Under the pieces are notes generated by a model, which searched no databases, was not told the origin of the DNA, and was given only the letters and a program-made list of their open reading frames with translations. Shown in pieces: positions 27,403 to 39,144 of a DNA stretch of 64,000 nucleotides. The position numbers were made by a program, and so were the translations under genes. How positions within the stretch are numbered: the first letter of the stretch is position 1; every line of letters begins with the position of its first letter. Source of the stretch: Manihot esculenta (taxonomy: Eukaryota > Streptophyta > Magnoliopsida > Malpighiales > Euphorbiaceae); assembly GCF_001659605.2 (NCBI RefSeq), contig NC_035162.2, positions 10,063,248-10,127,247 on the forward strand, in the 5' to 3' direction.

Positions 27403-28189
27403 CGGTTTATACCCGGCACGTGAGACGAGACATATATAAGATGTTACGCAATATAACTTTCGTTAAATTGTCAGTAAGCATATTTAGTAACAATTGGGAA
27501 CCTAGCTCTCTGTAATAAAATTTTGGTTTTGTTAATCACAGGGCATTGAGTTGTTTGAAAAGCATGTAAAAGTAAAGTTGGCTGTTAGAGGCAACGGGAA
27601 ATTATACCTTAATTTTTACATTTTATCATAATCAACGAATATACATCTCCAGTTTTTAAATCAAATAATTTTACAATTATCCAAATTAAAAGTCTTTATA
27701 TTAAAATTAATGTTAATAAAATAAAAAATAACTACAACATTCTTAATTAACTTGAAAAAATTTTTAAAAACTTAATTCTCATATAATAAAATACATGCAT
27801 TATTTAATATCTCCCTCAAATATTTTATCAAATAAAATATATACATCTTTTAATATCTATCGAAAAAATCAATAAATTGGACCACGAAGTTTACGTTCAA
27901 TAGCTATTGAGCTTACAATTTGTGCATTTATAATTCATATATATTTATACTCCTCATCATCTCTCTCAGCCACGTCCAGAAGGATGAGTTTCTCTCATCC
28001 AATTCTGTATAATACATTCCTTGGCTATCAGTATTGATGCTAGGAAATACTAGTGCAGTCTCAAAAACTGAATAATTCTAAACCTATATCATTCACATAG
28101 ATAAGTTTGCATCTTTTTTAATCCATAAATTCTAATATTGTCATACTCTTAAATTATTATCTCATCCTATTGATGAAAAGAAAATATTT
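27403..28189. other. PPR upstream region and spacer
   Basis: AT-rich sequence upstream of the PPR start. I see no second gene. Confidence 0.4.
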
Positions 28190-28345
28190 TTATATTCGTT
28201 CAATCACATCATTCACGAATTCAGTGTAAGATTCATACTCCTTACCCAATGATGTTAAGGTCATTATCTGGTATTGGAGTGGGTCAGCGACTATGATAGG
28301 ATGAATGAGATTGCTCCAAGCCCCATTGGTGATACTCCAAGCATG
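28190..28345 (-). pseudogene. Possible Ty1/Copia gag remnant
   Basis: On the minus strand the frame reads ADPLQYQIMTLTSLGKEYES followed by a Val/Asp/Ile-rich end, resembling the LxxLGxEYxSF segment in Copia gag (UBN2) proteins. It is short, isolated and not flanked by any LTR I can see. Confidence 0.35.
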
Positions 28346-28456
28346 AGTAAACTTATGACCAAGAAGATTAATAGCAAAGAAAAAAAAATACAGGCCTCTA
28401 TGCAAACTAGGGGAGAAATGGGACATTATTGTTGTTGCTCTTTACCATACTATTGA

Positions 28457-29952
28457 TGCTTGTAAATTTGTTAATGGAGCCATTGTGATTGTCGATGAAG
28501 GACTTCGGCTGAGTATACTTTATCAACTACCGAAAAATACAACAAAAAAGCTTTCTCGTATTGTGGAAAAGAGAAAAGCACCAATTAGATTTATTGAGCA
28601 AGCTTTAATACAACAAAATGAATAATTAATTAATTAATTAATAAAAGAAAATAACTCTATGATCTGGAAATACAAATCAATAATTGAGTTCAAATAATGT
28701 AAATGCAAGAATAATGCAAACACAAGTAAGTTGTGATAGAGGTTGAGGGAGAGGGTATTTTAAGAATAAAAATGCCACTTTTATTATCGATTATGATTTT
28801 TTTATTGATTTAACAGATTTTGTTAATAAAAAAATTTTTAATTTAAGTATAAATTAAAAATTTTAAGTATTTAATTTAAAGAATAGAGAGATAAACTTAT
28901 TAATTATATTAAAATTTAATTATTATATTAATTATTATTTCGAGTTGGACTTTTCCTTTTCCTTTTCCTAAACTTGTAATGTAATATAACTGTCGTCGTG
29001 AAAAGATGACTAAAATAGATGATAGTACAAATAAAAGTGGGTTCATTGTTAAGTTGATATTATTAGAATTTCTTTTATAGTTGGATTACTGCTAATGGTT
29101 GACTGTAAAATTCTGAAAAATTCTTATAACTTCCGTTTAAAATTAAATTTTTTTTATAAAAATTCAATTGAATTAATTTTTTAATAATGTTTTTATTTAA
29201 AATGAAAATTTTAACCTTTTTAATTTGAAAATTTTTTATTTTATTAAATATTTAAATTGTATATAATTTAAAAAAAATAAATTCTCTTTTTTTAAAATAA
29301 ATCATATCAAACAATAAAAATAATAACCTTAGAAAAATAGGTGATTATTCATTATTGCTTGTGAAGTTGGTACTCTCTTCGAAGTGCTAGCTAAACTAGC
29401 CATGTACATGTAATAAACGACATCGTTAAGCTTAAGATAATAAAATGGCAATTGAGTAAATATTCTGTATGAAATTAAGCTGAGCTCCATGTGAACTTGA
29501 ATTAGGGTTATATTTGGTCCATAACTAATATATTATATGTGAAACTCATTCGATTATTACATATAATAGTTTTTGTAGTTTTTCGATTATCATACATAAA
29601 ATATTAGGATTTCAATTTTGATTATACATAATATTTATTCTAGCATTTTAAATATTTTTTTATAATAAATTATCTATCAGATAAACACTGTTATAAATAG
29701 TTAACCCCTATTTAAAAATTTTATTATCATCAAATTGATAATAATATCAATTGATAGACTTTTTCTGCTAATAATAGCCATATAATGTAAATATTAATTT
29801 CTTAAAAAAAAAAAAAACTTCAAACCTTTAAAAATATAGACATTAGACAACGATTGGCGATTACAATTTTGCTATTTTTACGTCTGCAATCATTTAAAAT
29901 AAGAGTTAAATGACTAAAAAAAAATTATATTTTTTATTTTATTGTAATTACA
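28457..29952. other. AT-rich spacer left of the nested transposon block
   Basis: Very AT-rich with no supported gene. A TTAA/ATTA short tandem lies at 28622-28643. It ends at the T run (29953-29967) that marks the 3' end of the LINE on the minus strand. Confidence 0.45.
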
Positions 29953-29967
29953 CTTTTTTTTTTTTTT

Positions 29968-31640
29968 AAAAGGAGGGATAGAACCATTTAATTTATTATA
30001 CGATCATGAAAAATATTCATACAGTCAGCATCCAAGAGGAGCTTAATATTAGATGAAGGCAAATCAATAAGACTCATACCAAAAACTCCACCATGCGCAC
30101 TATTCGCAAGATAATCAGCTACCATATTAGCTTCCCTATATATTTGCACGACCTTAACCTCCCATTCCCGCCGGATAAGAGCTCTGCAATTAATAACGAA
30201 AGACTGCAGTCTATAAACACCACTGCCTTAACCTTGAAAAAGCTGAACAACAATTTGAGAATCAGTTTGAATAACAATTTTCCGCCATCCCCTACTCCAA
30301 GCCACATTCAAAGCATGATATATGGCCCATAATTCTGCCTCAACCACACCACAAACTCCCAACACACAACGAAAACCAAGTAGCCATTTACCAAAACTGT
30401 CTCGAAAAGAACCCGCACAGGTTGCAGCTCCTGAATTTTGATGCACACTGCCATCTGTGTTGATTGTAATCCACCCCATAGCTACTGGTGTCCAAGCCAC
30501 TCTAATCACTCGACATTGACGTTGAATAGAAGAAGAAAAATAATCATTCCATGCTTGATATATTTCCTTAGCCTTGCCAAGATTAGTGGGCGAGGAACTG
30601 ATCTTTGGACTCCAAGATTGAAGGACCGTTCATTGCGAAATTTCTATGCCCACCAAACTGTAACCATAAAAACTACAGGCCAGGGAAGCTCACCAATACA
30701 AAAAGAGCTTTTAAGACACCAAGACAACCATTCCCGGATATCAACGAAGCCAAAAAAGGTTTGGACTTCACTAGCAGGTAATAAATTAAGCCAGCAACTC
30801 TTAATAAAGATGCAATCTCTTAAAACATGTAGCACCGACTCAGACTGAGTACCACAGCTCATACACAAGTCTGAATTAATCCATCCTCTCCGAAACCGCT
30901 GAACATTGACCATAATTTTCTCATGGGCAACTTTCCATAGAAAAACCCGCATCCTCTGCGTGCCAGGTGCTTTCCAAATAAGCTTCCATAATGGTAAGGC
31001 AACTGGTAAACCACATTTCTCCACCAGAAGAGAGTACCCCGTTTTAACTGAATACTATCCACTAATGGAATGTCTCCATATTATTCCATCCCTTGAGTTA
31101 ACATCATTATGTAGGCAAATGGGGAGTAAAAATGCTAAAACGAAATCAGGTAGCCATAAAGACAACTTATTCCAATCCCATCCATATCCAGGGATCCAAT
31201 AATATCTCACAACCACCTCTAATTCCAAAGGATCAATAGGAGCAGAAACCAATCGGAAAAGAGGTCCAACCGAAAGCCAATCATCTTGCCAAAACTTAAC
31301 ATCAGTACCACTACGAACGTCAATAGAAACACCGCTAGAAACTAATTGGAGGCCCCAGCATAAAGCCTTCCAATTCATAGAGGCACCAGGAGGTACTCGA
31401 AGATTCCAAGAAATTCTATCATTATTATATTTCCAAAGAAGACATGAGATCCATAAGTCAGATGGGTTCATAAATGCCCGCCAACATAATTTACCCATCA
31501 TAGCTTGATTCATTAATCCAAAATTCCGAATACCCAACCCACCATTTTGCTTTGGATATAGCAAAGTTTGCCAATTAATCAGAGGAACAGCAGAATCCCC
31601 ACTGTTACCATGCCAAATAAAATTACGGCAAAGCCGCTCC
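29968..31640 (-). pseudogene. LINE ORF2, C-terminal piece (zf-RVT and RNase H)
   Basis: The frame holds KQNGGLGIRNFGLMNQAMMG (RT end), then a zf-RVT region around 30700-31000 with a CxxC...H...C pattern (LCMSCGTQSESVLHVLRDC). RNase H follows at 30228-30500 with NTDGSVHQNSGAA, the EAELWAIYHAL helix and TDS, and then a REANMVADYLAN end. Damage seen is one TAG near 31055, one TAG near 30644 and a frameshift before the RNase H part. It ends at the A tail. Confidence 0.82.
31636..31640. repeat. Target-site duplication of element A, left
   Basis: GCTCC here and at 41348-41352 flank element A exactly; 5 bp is the length made by Ty3/Gypsy integrases. Confidence 0.95.
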
Positions 31641-31778
31641 TGTAATACCCGGCTAGACTCCGGTATCGGAATTCCTACCGTCCGGTGGAATTTCGAATGT
31701 CGGGAACTTCTAGAAGGGTAAAGACATGTTTTATAAAATGAGTTTTTGCATGAAAATAGCTTTGGAGGAAAACCCAGG

Positions 31779-31945
31779 TTCGGCCGCCGAAAGTCAAGTT
31801 CGGCTGCCGAACATGCATGCGCTTTGGAGGCACGTTAGGCCCCCGAAAGCCTGAGTGAGGAAAGTGCAGGTTCGGCCGCCGAACCTCATGTTCGGCCGCC
31901 GAACATTTGCATGGATGTGGAGGCACATTCGGCCCCCGAACGTGG
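31779..31945 (+). promoter_or_regulatory. CpG-rich palindrome cluster in U3 of element A
   Basis: Three exact copies of TTCGGCCGCCGAA (6-base arms around a single C) and several variants lie within 180 bases upstream of the TATA box. Each contains a GCCGCC core like the plant GCC-box. A binding role is inference. Confidence 0.6.
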
Positions 31946-31957
31946 CCTGGCCAGCCA

Positions 31958-31967
31958 CTATAAAAGG
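31958..31967 (+). promoter_or_regulatory. TATA box of element A 5' LTR
   Basis: CTATAAAAGG sits downstream of the palindrome cluster. The same box is at the matching place in element B (42347-42357). Transcription should start about 30 bases further on. Confidence 0.75.
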
Positions 31968-33053
31968 GTCCCTTAGCCGAAAATGGGCGAGCTTTTTCTC
32001 CCCATTTCGGCCAAGGTGAGCATTTCCGCCATCTTTGCTCAATCTTGAGTTTTTCCTTCCTTTTTCCATGATTTTTACAAGTTTATAACTTTGGTTTTGA
32101 AGATCTTTGAGCTTAGAACGAGTTTTGAAGCTTGGAGACCAAAAGTTGGAACTTCTCCCATCTCCGAGTTTAGATCTCCTCAACCCTCGATCTTCAAGAG
32201 GTAAGAGCCGATCTTAAGCTCCTCATGTGTTTTAAGTAAGTTTTAAGTGATTTTATGGGGTAGAATGGCATGTATAGGGTTGTATGAGTTTTTAAGCAAA
32301 TGTTAGGTTTTATGTGATTCTTGAGCAATGTGGCATGTTTGAGTATGATTGAAGTGTTGTAGAGGGGGTATATGCATGTTTGAGGCCCCTAGGAACTTGT
32401 ATGCATGATTTGGTTGGAGTATATGCTTGATTTGTGGGTTTGGGAGGCAGGAGGTTCATGTGAACCAAGTTTCTGCCCGTTTGGCAGAAACCAGGTTCGG
32501 CAGCCGAAGGAAGTTTCGGCCGCCGAACCCCTCTGGTGGAGGCAGCATTCGGCTGCCGAAGGTGCCCCCGAAAAGAGACTTTCGTCTCTGTCTGGGACTT
32601 TCGGCCGCCGAAGGTGCCGCCGAACCTACCTGAGTTTCGTCTCTGTCCAGGACTTTCGGCCGCCGAAGGTGCCGCCGAAAGTGCCCTGTTCAGCCACTTC
32701 ATGCATATCTCTATGTGATATTTTCAGGATGTTTTAGGGGGTTTTTGGGGCATATATTAGAGTTATGTTTAAGTATGTTTGGTCCCTCATTGGAGTCCAC
32801 CTGTGTAGGTTCGGACCCGAGGAACCAAGGACCCCAGCAGTGAGCCAGCTGCTACAGAGTTTGTCAGAGTCTGCCAGAGGTGAGTGGAACTAAACTTAAC
32901 CTTTTAAATTAAGAAATGAAATGCTTTTATCATGCTTCATGCATCATGATCATATTATAGGATGTTTGCATTAGAATTCACGACTATGCCGCATTGTATT
33001 GTTGTGATAGATGATAGTGGATGGACATTAGGATGATTCATTAGCCTTCTATA

Positions 33054-33163
33054 TACGAAGTCCTGTGGTGCCCATAATAGGGCCGGGCAATACGAAGACC
33101 TGTGGTGCCCATAATAGGGCCGGGCAATACGAAGTCCTGTGGTGCCCATAATAGGGCCGGGCA
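33054..33163 (+). repeat. 3 x 37-bp tandem block in A 5' LTR
   Basis: Units begin TACGAAG at 33054, 33091 and 33128 and contain GTGCCCATAATAGGGCC. The 3' LTR has four units with one modified junction (40566-40722). Confidence 0.9.
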
Positions 33164-33791
33164 TGGAGTTGAGGGATTTTTGAATCAGTCCATCCGTGGT
33201 GTGATTTGTTTGTGCAGTGACGCATTTCATGATGGCATGTTTTAAATATTCTTTTCACAGTTCTACTCACTGGGCATCTAGCTCACCCCTCTCCCCTACC
33301 CCCCAGGTTTGCAGGTACGGGATAGATAGAGAAGGCAAGAAGAGAAAAAGTCATATGTATGTAATAGTTAGTTTGTGGACATGACAAATGTATAATGATG
33401 AAATGTAAAAAAATATTCAGTATGTTATGTAATGAGGTTATTGAGGATAGAGTTGTGCTTGACCATAATATATTGTTAATCCCTTTGTATATACATGATC
33501 TTATGTTATGATGTTTATGTAAACTAACTCAACACCGATTGTTTTGCCTTTGAGGCTTGATGAGATCCCACAGAGGGACTATGTTATGTATATGTACAGA
33601 GTATGCACAGGTTGAGTTAGTTGATGACAGTATGTATGGAGAAAAGTTTTATCTTTTTATGTTTATGGTTGATCATGTAGGGGATTAAACATGTTTACAG
33701 GTTAAGTTAGGCTTGCTACGGGTCCCGGCGGCCTTAAGTCGACCCGGATCCTAGCGCCGGTAGCGGTCCGGATTTCCGGGGCATTACAGAA

Positions 33792-33803
33792 TGGTATCAG
33801 AGC
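33792..33803 (+). other. Primer-binding site of element A
   Basis: TGGTATCAGAGC lies 3 bases after the 5' LTR. It is complementary to the 3' end of plant initiator methionine tRNA and would prime minus-strand synthesis. Confidence 0.93.
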
Positions 33804-34059
33804 CCTAGGTTCATATGGTCGGACCTAGAGTGTCGGGCTCATAGATGTTATAAAAGGTCAAGCACAATAGGAAGGTCATGTCCACTAGGATAGGATGTTG
33901 AGTCCTGTCTTGCATGATGATGTGAAATGCCATGATTTTGTACATGTGCATTAATGATATGCTATGCTATATGATGTATGTGATGAGGGTTCATGTGTGT
34001 CCACATGAACCATATGATGCTAATGTTTGCTTGTTATGAACTGTTTTTCAGAGAATAGG

Positions 34060-37000
34060 ATGAGAGGAACTCGTCGATCTGCGCGATTGACTGGAGTGCC
34101 ACCTGAGGATGAGGGCACGAGCGCCCGTCCTCCTACATTGCCTAGGGCAATGTCTTGTAGAGCCAACAGAGAAAGGGTGTCAAGGGACCCTAGAAGGTCT
34201 TTTGATGCCAGCAGAAGGGGGACAGATAGAGGAGGAAGTTCTTCAGATGTGAGGGAGGTTATGGAAGAGGATCAGAGGAGGGATGGGAACCTGGATGTGA
34301 GCATGCAGGAAGGAGGGACAGGGGAGTCACAGGGAGGCGTTCAGGCCTCGGGGTATGGTTTTCCACCCCATTATCCACCCTTTCCCCAGGGTTCAGGATA
34401 TCCGATGGGAGGTACATCGGATTACTCCAGCTTTAACCCCTACCCTACCTACATGCCTTATCCACCTTTCTACCCACCTTACCCACAGTACCCAGCTTAT
34501 CCACCCTCACCCTTCTATCCAAACCCGGCAAACCCCACCTCGGGGAATGCTGCACCTCCACCTCCACCACCTACAGAACCAGCAGCCCCAGTTACTCAAC
34601 CTCCTAGACCTAGCTCAGTCGATGGGAGCAAGGTAAAGATGACAGATTACCTCAAGCTAGATGCTCCCAAATACAAGTCAGGGGATGAACCCTTTGAGTA
34701 TCTGAGAGTGGTGAAAACAATAACTGATGAGCTAGGGGCAAGTGACAGCAGGGCCATTCAGATGGCAGGGTTCACTTTAAAGTGCAAGAAGGCACGGGAA
34801 TGGTTCAAGTGTTATGTGGACCCGAGACTAGACGGTATGACATGGGAAGAATTTGCGAATGAGTTCGCTGGATGGGCTTTTCCAGACAGTTCTAGAGAAC
34901 TGAAAATGATTGAGTTTGAGCAACTGAGGCAGTCAGAGCACATGAGTGTAGAGGAGTTCACGGATAAATTCTTGGAGCTATTGCCTTTTTCAGGGCAAGC
35001 TCTAGATTCAGATACGAAGAAAGCCAAGAAATATGTTATGAAGCTGCATTCCAGGTACTCCTCGTTGGTTCAGTCAGCTGAGAGAGAAAGTTTCCACACT
35101 GTGGTGGATATGGCTCGAAGAATGGAGGCAAGTGCTATAGTTGAGGGGTCAGTGAAGCAGTCAGTGACCCAGTCTTCAGGGGTTAAGACCCCAAGCAGAG
35201 GAGGACCAGGGTTCTCTTCTCAGAGCTCAGGTAAGAAGAGGTGGGATAACACCACCAAGAAGCCGAAGAAGAATAAGTTTTGGAACAAGTTGAAATCCGG
35301 TCTGGGATTTGGCGGTGGCTCGAGCTCAGGCTCAGATGGTACAGAATGCCAGAGATGTGGAAGACCGCACAGGGGAGTGTGTCGAGTTGGGACTAATGCA
35401 TGTTTCAGATGTGGACAGGAGGGACACATAGCTCGGGATTGTCCTAGAGCGCCTTTTATGGGCCAGCCCCAGCAGACAGCTTCTGGTAGTGTGGCACAGC
35501 CAGCAGTTCCAGCCACAACTCAGGGCAGTGGCAGAGGTAGAGGGAGAGGGGCAGCCTCTTCTTCTGGTTCCCGAGGTGAAGGTCCATCAGCTCCAGCCAG
35601 GATCTTCACCATGACACAGCAGGAGGCTAACACATCCAACACCGTGGTGTCAGGTAATCTCGTCATTGGGTGTTCTGATGTGTATGCATTAATGGACCCG
35701 GGTGCATCTCATTCATTTATTGCTCCGAGAGCCGTTGAGAGGTTAGGTCTGATAGTCTCTGGGTTAGAGTGTCCCCTATGGGTCAGTGGACCCAAGTGTG
35801 ACCCGTCAGTGGCAGTGTCAGTCTGCCAGTACAGTCCAGTTTTTATTGAGGGAAGATGCCTCTCCGCCGACCTTGTGGTTCTAGATTTGACAGACTTTGA
35901 CGTCATTCTAGGGATGGATTGGCTATCTACCCATGGTGCTACCTTGGACTGCAGGGACAAGGTAGTCAGGTTCAGAGATCAGAACGGGTCAGAGGTAGTC
36001 TTCAGAGGAGACAAGAGGGGCACACCTAGAGGTCTGATATCAGCTCTTCAGGCTCGTAGGTTGCTTAGGAAGGGATGTCAGGGGTACTTAGCTCATGTGA
36101 GAGAGCTAGACAGTCAGGTCAGGGAGCCGGCCTCGGTGCCAGTTGTCAGAGAGTTTCAGGATGTCTTTCCTGATGAGCTTCCAGGTTTACCACCTGCTAG
36201 GGAGATAGAGTTCGAGATAGAGTTGATGCCTGGCACTAGACCGATCTCTAACCCTCCCTACAGGATGGCCCCAGCAGAGTTGAAGGAGTTGAAAGAGCAA
36301 TTGCAAGAGCTGGTAGAAAAGGGTTTCATCCGACAGAGTACCTCGCCTTGGGGTGCTCCAGTCTTGTTCGTGAGAAAGAAGGATGGATCCCTTAGACTTT
36401 GTATCGACTACAGGCAGTTGAACAAAGTCACTACCAAGAATAGGTACCCATTGCCTAGGATCGATGATCTATTCGACCAGCTAGCCGGAGCGGGTTGTTT
36501 CTCCAAAATAGATCTAAGATCGGGGTACCATCAGCTAAGGATAAGGGATGAGGATGTGCCAAAGACGGCTTTCAGGACCAGATATGGGCATTTTGAGTTC
36601 CTTGTGATGCCGTTCGGGTTAACTAACGCCCCTGCAGCATTCATGGATCTCATGAACAGAGTGTTTAGCCAGTACCTGGATCACTTTGTTATTGTCTTCA
36701 TAGATGATATCTTAGTGTATTCCAGGAATGCAGAGGAGCATGCCCATCATCTGCGGTTGGTCTTGCAGACTTTGAGGGAACATGGCTTGTATGCCAAGTT
36801 CTCTAAATGTGAGTTCTGGCTGAGGAGCATTTCGTTCTTGGGGCATGTAGTGTCAGAGAATGGTATTGAGGTAGATCCCAAGAAGACAGAAACTGTAGCT
36901 AACTGGCCTAGACCCACTTCAGTGACAGAGATTAGAAGTTTCTTGGGTTTGGCAGGTTACTACAGGAGGTTCGTTCAGAACTTCTCGAAAATAGCAGCTC

Positions 37001-39018
37001 CTCTTACCAGACTAACCAGGAAGAATCAGAAGTTTCTGTGGACCGACCAGTGCGAGGAGAGTTTCGAAGAGCTTAAGAAGAGGTTGACTTCAGCACCAGT
37101 GTTAGCTCTGCCATCTAGTGATGAGGACTTTACAGTCTTTTGTGATGCGTCCCGTGTGGGACTGGGTTGTGTACTGATGCAGAATGAGAGGGTGATCGCT
37201 TATGCTTCTAGGCAGCTGAAGAAGCATGAGTTGAATTACCCCACACATGACCTTGAGATGGCAGCAGTAATCTTTGCACTCAAGATGTGGAGGCACTACC
37301 TCTATGGGGTAAAATGTGAGATCTTTACAGATCATAAGAGCCTGCAGTACATCTTGAGTCAGAGGGATCTGAATCTGAGGCAGAGGAGATGGGTAGAGTT
37401 GCTGAGTGACTACGATTGCAAGATTCAGTACCATCCGAGTAAGGCGAATGTTGTGGCAGACGCCTTAAGCCGGAAATCACTCGGTAGTCTATCCCACATC
37501 GCGGCAGAAAGGAGACCAGTGGTGAAGGAGTTCTACAAGCTTATTGAGAAAGGTTTACAGATGGAGTTGTCTGGTACAGGTGCCTTGGTGGCCCAGATGA
37601 GAGTAGCACCCGTGTTTCTGGAGCAGGTGGCTCAGAAACAGTATGAGGACCCGGAGTTAGTGAAAATTGCCAGGACTGTTCAGTCAGGCAATAATGGTGA
37701 GTTCAGATTCGACAGTAAGGGGATCCTCCGCTATGGGAGCAGACTATGTGTACCAGATGACATTGGGCTAAAAGGAGACATTATGAGAGAGGCTCATAAT
37801 GCAAGATACAACATTCACCCCGGAGCCACCAACATGTATCAAGATTTGAAGAAGGTTTATTGGTGGCCAGCAATGAAGAAAGAAGTGGCACAGTTTGTGT
37901 CCGCCTGCGAAGTATGTCAGAGGGTGAAGCTGGAACATCAGAAGCCGGCTGGAATGCTTAACCTGCTACCTATCCCAGAGTGGAAATGGGAGAATATAGC
38001 TATGGACTTCGTAGTGGGGTTACCGGCAGCGTCCAACAGGTTGGACTCCATATGGGTGGTTGTGGACAGACTCACCAAATCTGCTCACTTCATCCCTGTC
38101 AGGAGTGGCTACTCTGTGGACAAGTTGGCGCAGGTGTATGTTGACGAGATAGTCAGACTGCATGGGGTTCCTGTTTCTATAGTATCAGATAGAGGGCCCC
38201 AGTTCACCTCCAGATTTTGGCGGAGTCTGCAGAATGCCATGGGTACTAGGTTGGACTTCAGTACTGCCTTCCACCCCCAGACTGATGGACAGTCAGAAAG
38301 GACCATCCAGACCATCGAAGATATGCTCAGAATGTGTGTGCTGGACTTTGGCGGTTCTTGGAGGCAGCATCTACCTTTGGTGGAGTTTGCCTACAACAAC
38401 AGCCATCATGCTAGCATCGGGATGGCTCCATATGAAGCTTTATATGGAAGGAAGTGCAGGTCACCTGTTTGCTGGGAGGAAGTTGGAGAAAAGGCCTTGG
38501 CAGGGCCTGAGTTAGTAGAGATCACCAGCAGGGTGGTACCCATAATCAGAGAAAGAATCAAGACTGCTTCCAGCAGACAAAAGAGTTATGCAGACATCCG
38601 CAGGAAACAGGTAGAGTTTCAGGAGGGGGATCTGGTATTGCTCAAGGTGTCTCCAATGAAGGGAGTGGTTCGCTTCGGGAAGAAAGGTAAACTAGCCCCA
38701 CGATACATCGGACCCTTTGAAATCTTGCAAAAGATTGGGAATGTGTCGTACAAGCTGGATTTACCTGCTTCGATGGAAAGAATCCATCCGGTTTTCCATG
38801 TTTCAATGTTGAGGAAGTTTGTGTCAGATCCGAGCAAGGTTCTTAGTGAGCCTGATGTGGAGGTCCAAGAGGATCTCACCTATGTTGAACAGCCAGTGCG
38901 GATCATAGACACCCAGATCAGAAAGCTAAGAAACAAGGAAATCCCGATGGTGAAAGTCCTGTGGAACCACCACAATTTAGAGGAATGCACTTGGGAGACA
39001 CGGGAGTCTATGCTCTAG
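34060..39018 (+). CDS. Gag-Pol polyprotein of element A, intact
   Basis: The open frame runs from 34027; the likely start is the ATG at 34060 because [12 protein letters not shown] is also the start in element B. Residue numbers below count from 34027. Order: a Pro/Tyr-rich linker, retrotransposon gag (about 210-375), two zinc knuckles (about 440-472, second [14 protein letters not shown]) and protease with DPGAS (about 556; Pro replaces the usual Ser/Thr, as in many plant relatives). RT has its active box FIDDI near 890; RNase H has FCDAS near 1037. Integrase has an H-H-C-C zinc part near 1260-1300 and a D-D-E core (about 1327-1425). A chromodomain-like end includes [14 protein letters not shown]. 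No internal stop or frameshift is seen. Stop TAG is at 39016-39018. Confidence 0.95.
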   Translation: MRGTRRSARLTGVPPEDEGTSARPPTLPRAMSCRANRERVSRDPRRSFDASRRGTDRGGSSSDVREVMEEDQRRDGNLDVSMQEGGTGESQGGVQASGYGFPPHYPPFPQGSGYPMGGTSDYSSFNPYPTYMPYPPFYPPYPQYPAYPPSPFYPNPANPTSGNAAPPPPPPTEPAAPVTQPPRPSSVDGSKVKMTDYLKLDAPKYKSGDEPFEYLRVVKTITDELGASDSRAIQMAGFTLKCKKAREWFKCYVDPRLDGMTWEEFANEFAGWAFPDSSRELKMIEFEQLRQSEHMSVEEFTDKFLELLPFSGQALDSDTKKAKKYVMKLHSRYSSLVQSAERESFHTVVDMARRMEASAIVEGSVKQSVTQSSGVKTPSRGGPGFSSQSSGKKRWDNTTKKPKKNKFWNKLKSGLGFGGGSSSGSDGTECQRCGRPHRGVCRVGTNACFRCGQEGHIARDCPRAPFMGQPQQTASGSVAQPAVPATTQGSGRGRGRGAASSSGSRGEGPSAPARIFTMTQQEANTSNTVVSGNLVIGCSDVYALMDPGASHSFIAPRAVERLGLIVSGLECPLWVSGPKCDPSVAVSVCQYSPVFIEGRCLSADLVVLDLTDFDVILGMDWLSTHGATLDCRDKVVRFRDQNGSEVVFRGDKRGTPRGLISALQARRLLRKGCQGYLAHVRELDSQVREPASVPVVREFQDVFPDELPGLPPAREIEFEIELMPGTRPISNPPYRMAPAELKELKEQLQELVEKGFIRQSTSPWGAPVLFVRKKDGSLRLCIDYRQLNKVTTKNRYPLPRIDDLFDQLAGAGCFSKIDLRSGYHQLRIRDEDVPKTAFRTRYGHFEFLVMPFGLTNAPAAFMDLMNRVFSQYLDHFVIVFIDDILVYSRNAEEHAHHLRLVLQTLREHGLYAKFSKCEFWLRSISFLGHVVSENGIEVDPKKTETVANWPRPTSVTEIRSFLGLAGYYRRFVQNFSKIAAPLTRLTRKNQKFLWTDQCEESFEELKKRLTSAPVLALPSSDEDFTVFCDASRVGLGCVLMQNERVIAYASRQLKKHELNYPTHDLEMAAVIFALKMWRHYLYGVKCEIFTDHKSLQYILSQRDLNLRQRRWVELLSDYDCKIQYHPSKANVVADALSRKSLGSLSHIAAERRPVVKEFYKLIEKGLQMELSGTGALVAQMRVAPVFLEQVAQKQYEDPELVKIARTVQSGNNGEFRFDSKGILRYGSRLCVPDDIGLKGDIMREAHNARYNIHPGATNMYQDLKKVYWWPAMKKEVAQFVSACEVCQRVKLEHQKPAGMLNLLPIPEWKWENIAMDFVVGLPAASNRLDSIWVVVDRLTKSAHFIPVRSGYSVDKLAQVYVDEIVRLHGVPVSIVSDRGPQFTSRFWRSLQNAMGTRLDFSTAFHPQTDGQSERTIQTIEDMLRMCVLDFGGSWRQHLPLVEFAYNNSHHASIGMAPYEALYGRKCRSPVCWEEVGEKALAGPELVEITSRVVPIIRERIKTASSRQKSYADIRRKQVEFQEGDLVLLKVSPMKGVVRFGKKGKLAPRYIGPFEILQKIGNVSYKLDLPASMERIHPVFHVSMLRKFVSDPSKVLSEPDVEVQEDLTYVEQPVRIIDTQIRKLRNKEIPMVKVLWNHHNLEECTWETRESML

Positions 39019-39131
39019 CAGTACCCTCATCTCTTTTAAGGTTAGATCCCTATGTGTTGATGTGTTCATGTGTTATGTTTTATGCCATGCTATGTGTACT
39101 AGTTGAGGAACATTCGGGGACGAATGTTCTT

Positions 39132-39144
39132 AAGGGGGGGAGAA
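39132..39144 (+). other. Polypurine tract of element A
   Basis: AAGGGGGGGAGAA directly precedes the 3' LTR and primes plus-strand synthesis in this class. Confidence 0.9.

Larger units (their letters stand above)
31641..33788 (+). repeat. Element A 5' LTR (2148 bp)
   Basis: It starts TGTAATACCCGGC and ends GGGGCATTACA. It contains U3 palindromes, a TATA box at 31958-31967, a probable splice donor at 32201, a second palindrome cluster (about 32490-32690) and a 3 x 37-bp tandem block (33054-33163). Confidence 0.95.
32201..34051 (+). other. Predicted leader intron of element A
   Basis: A strong donor (CAAGAG then GTAAGA at 32201) follows the presumed first exon. A pyrimidine-rich acceptor (TTTTTCAG ending at 34051) lies 8 bases before the conserved gag ATG at 34060. 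Splicing would remove many upstream ATGs and the primer-binding site. Element B keeps both sites. Confidence 0.55.

Noticed and set aside
32405..32737. Several overlapping open frames on both strands in the LTRs with repeated RPPKV / AAEG / FGRRT peptides
   Set aside because: They are translations of the CpG palindrome arrays and recur in every LTR copy in several frames; no start context or family resemblance.
33054..33163. Regular 37-bp repeats as a CRISPR-like array
   Set aside because: The repeats are directly tandem without unique spacers and sit in an LTR of a plant element.
35690..35710. Protease DPGAS motif of element A as an inactivating change
   Set aside because: Pro at this place is common in plant Tekay-type relatives, so it is not evidence of a dead protease.
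37102..37434. Antisense frames inside element A pol
   Set aside because: Shadows of the intact gag-pol frame; no domains.
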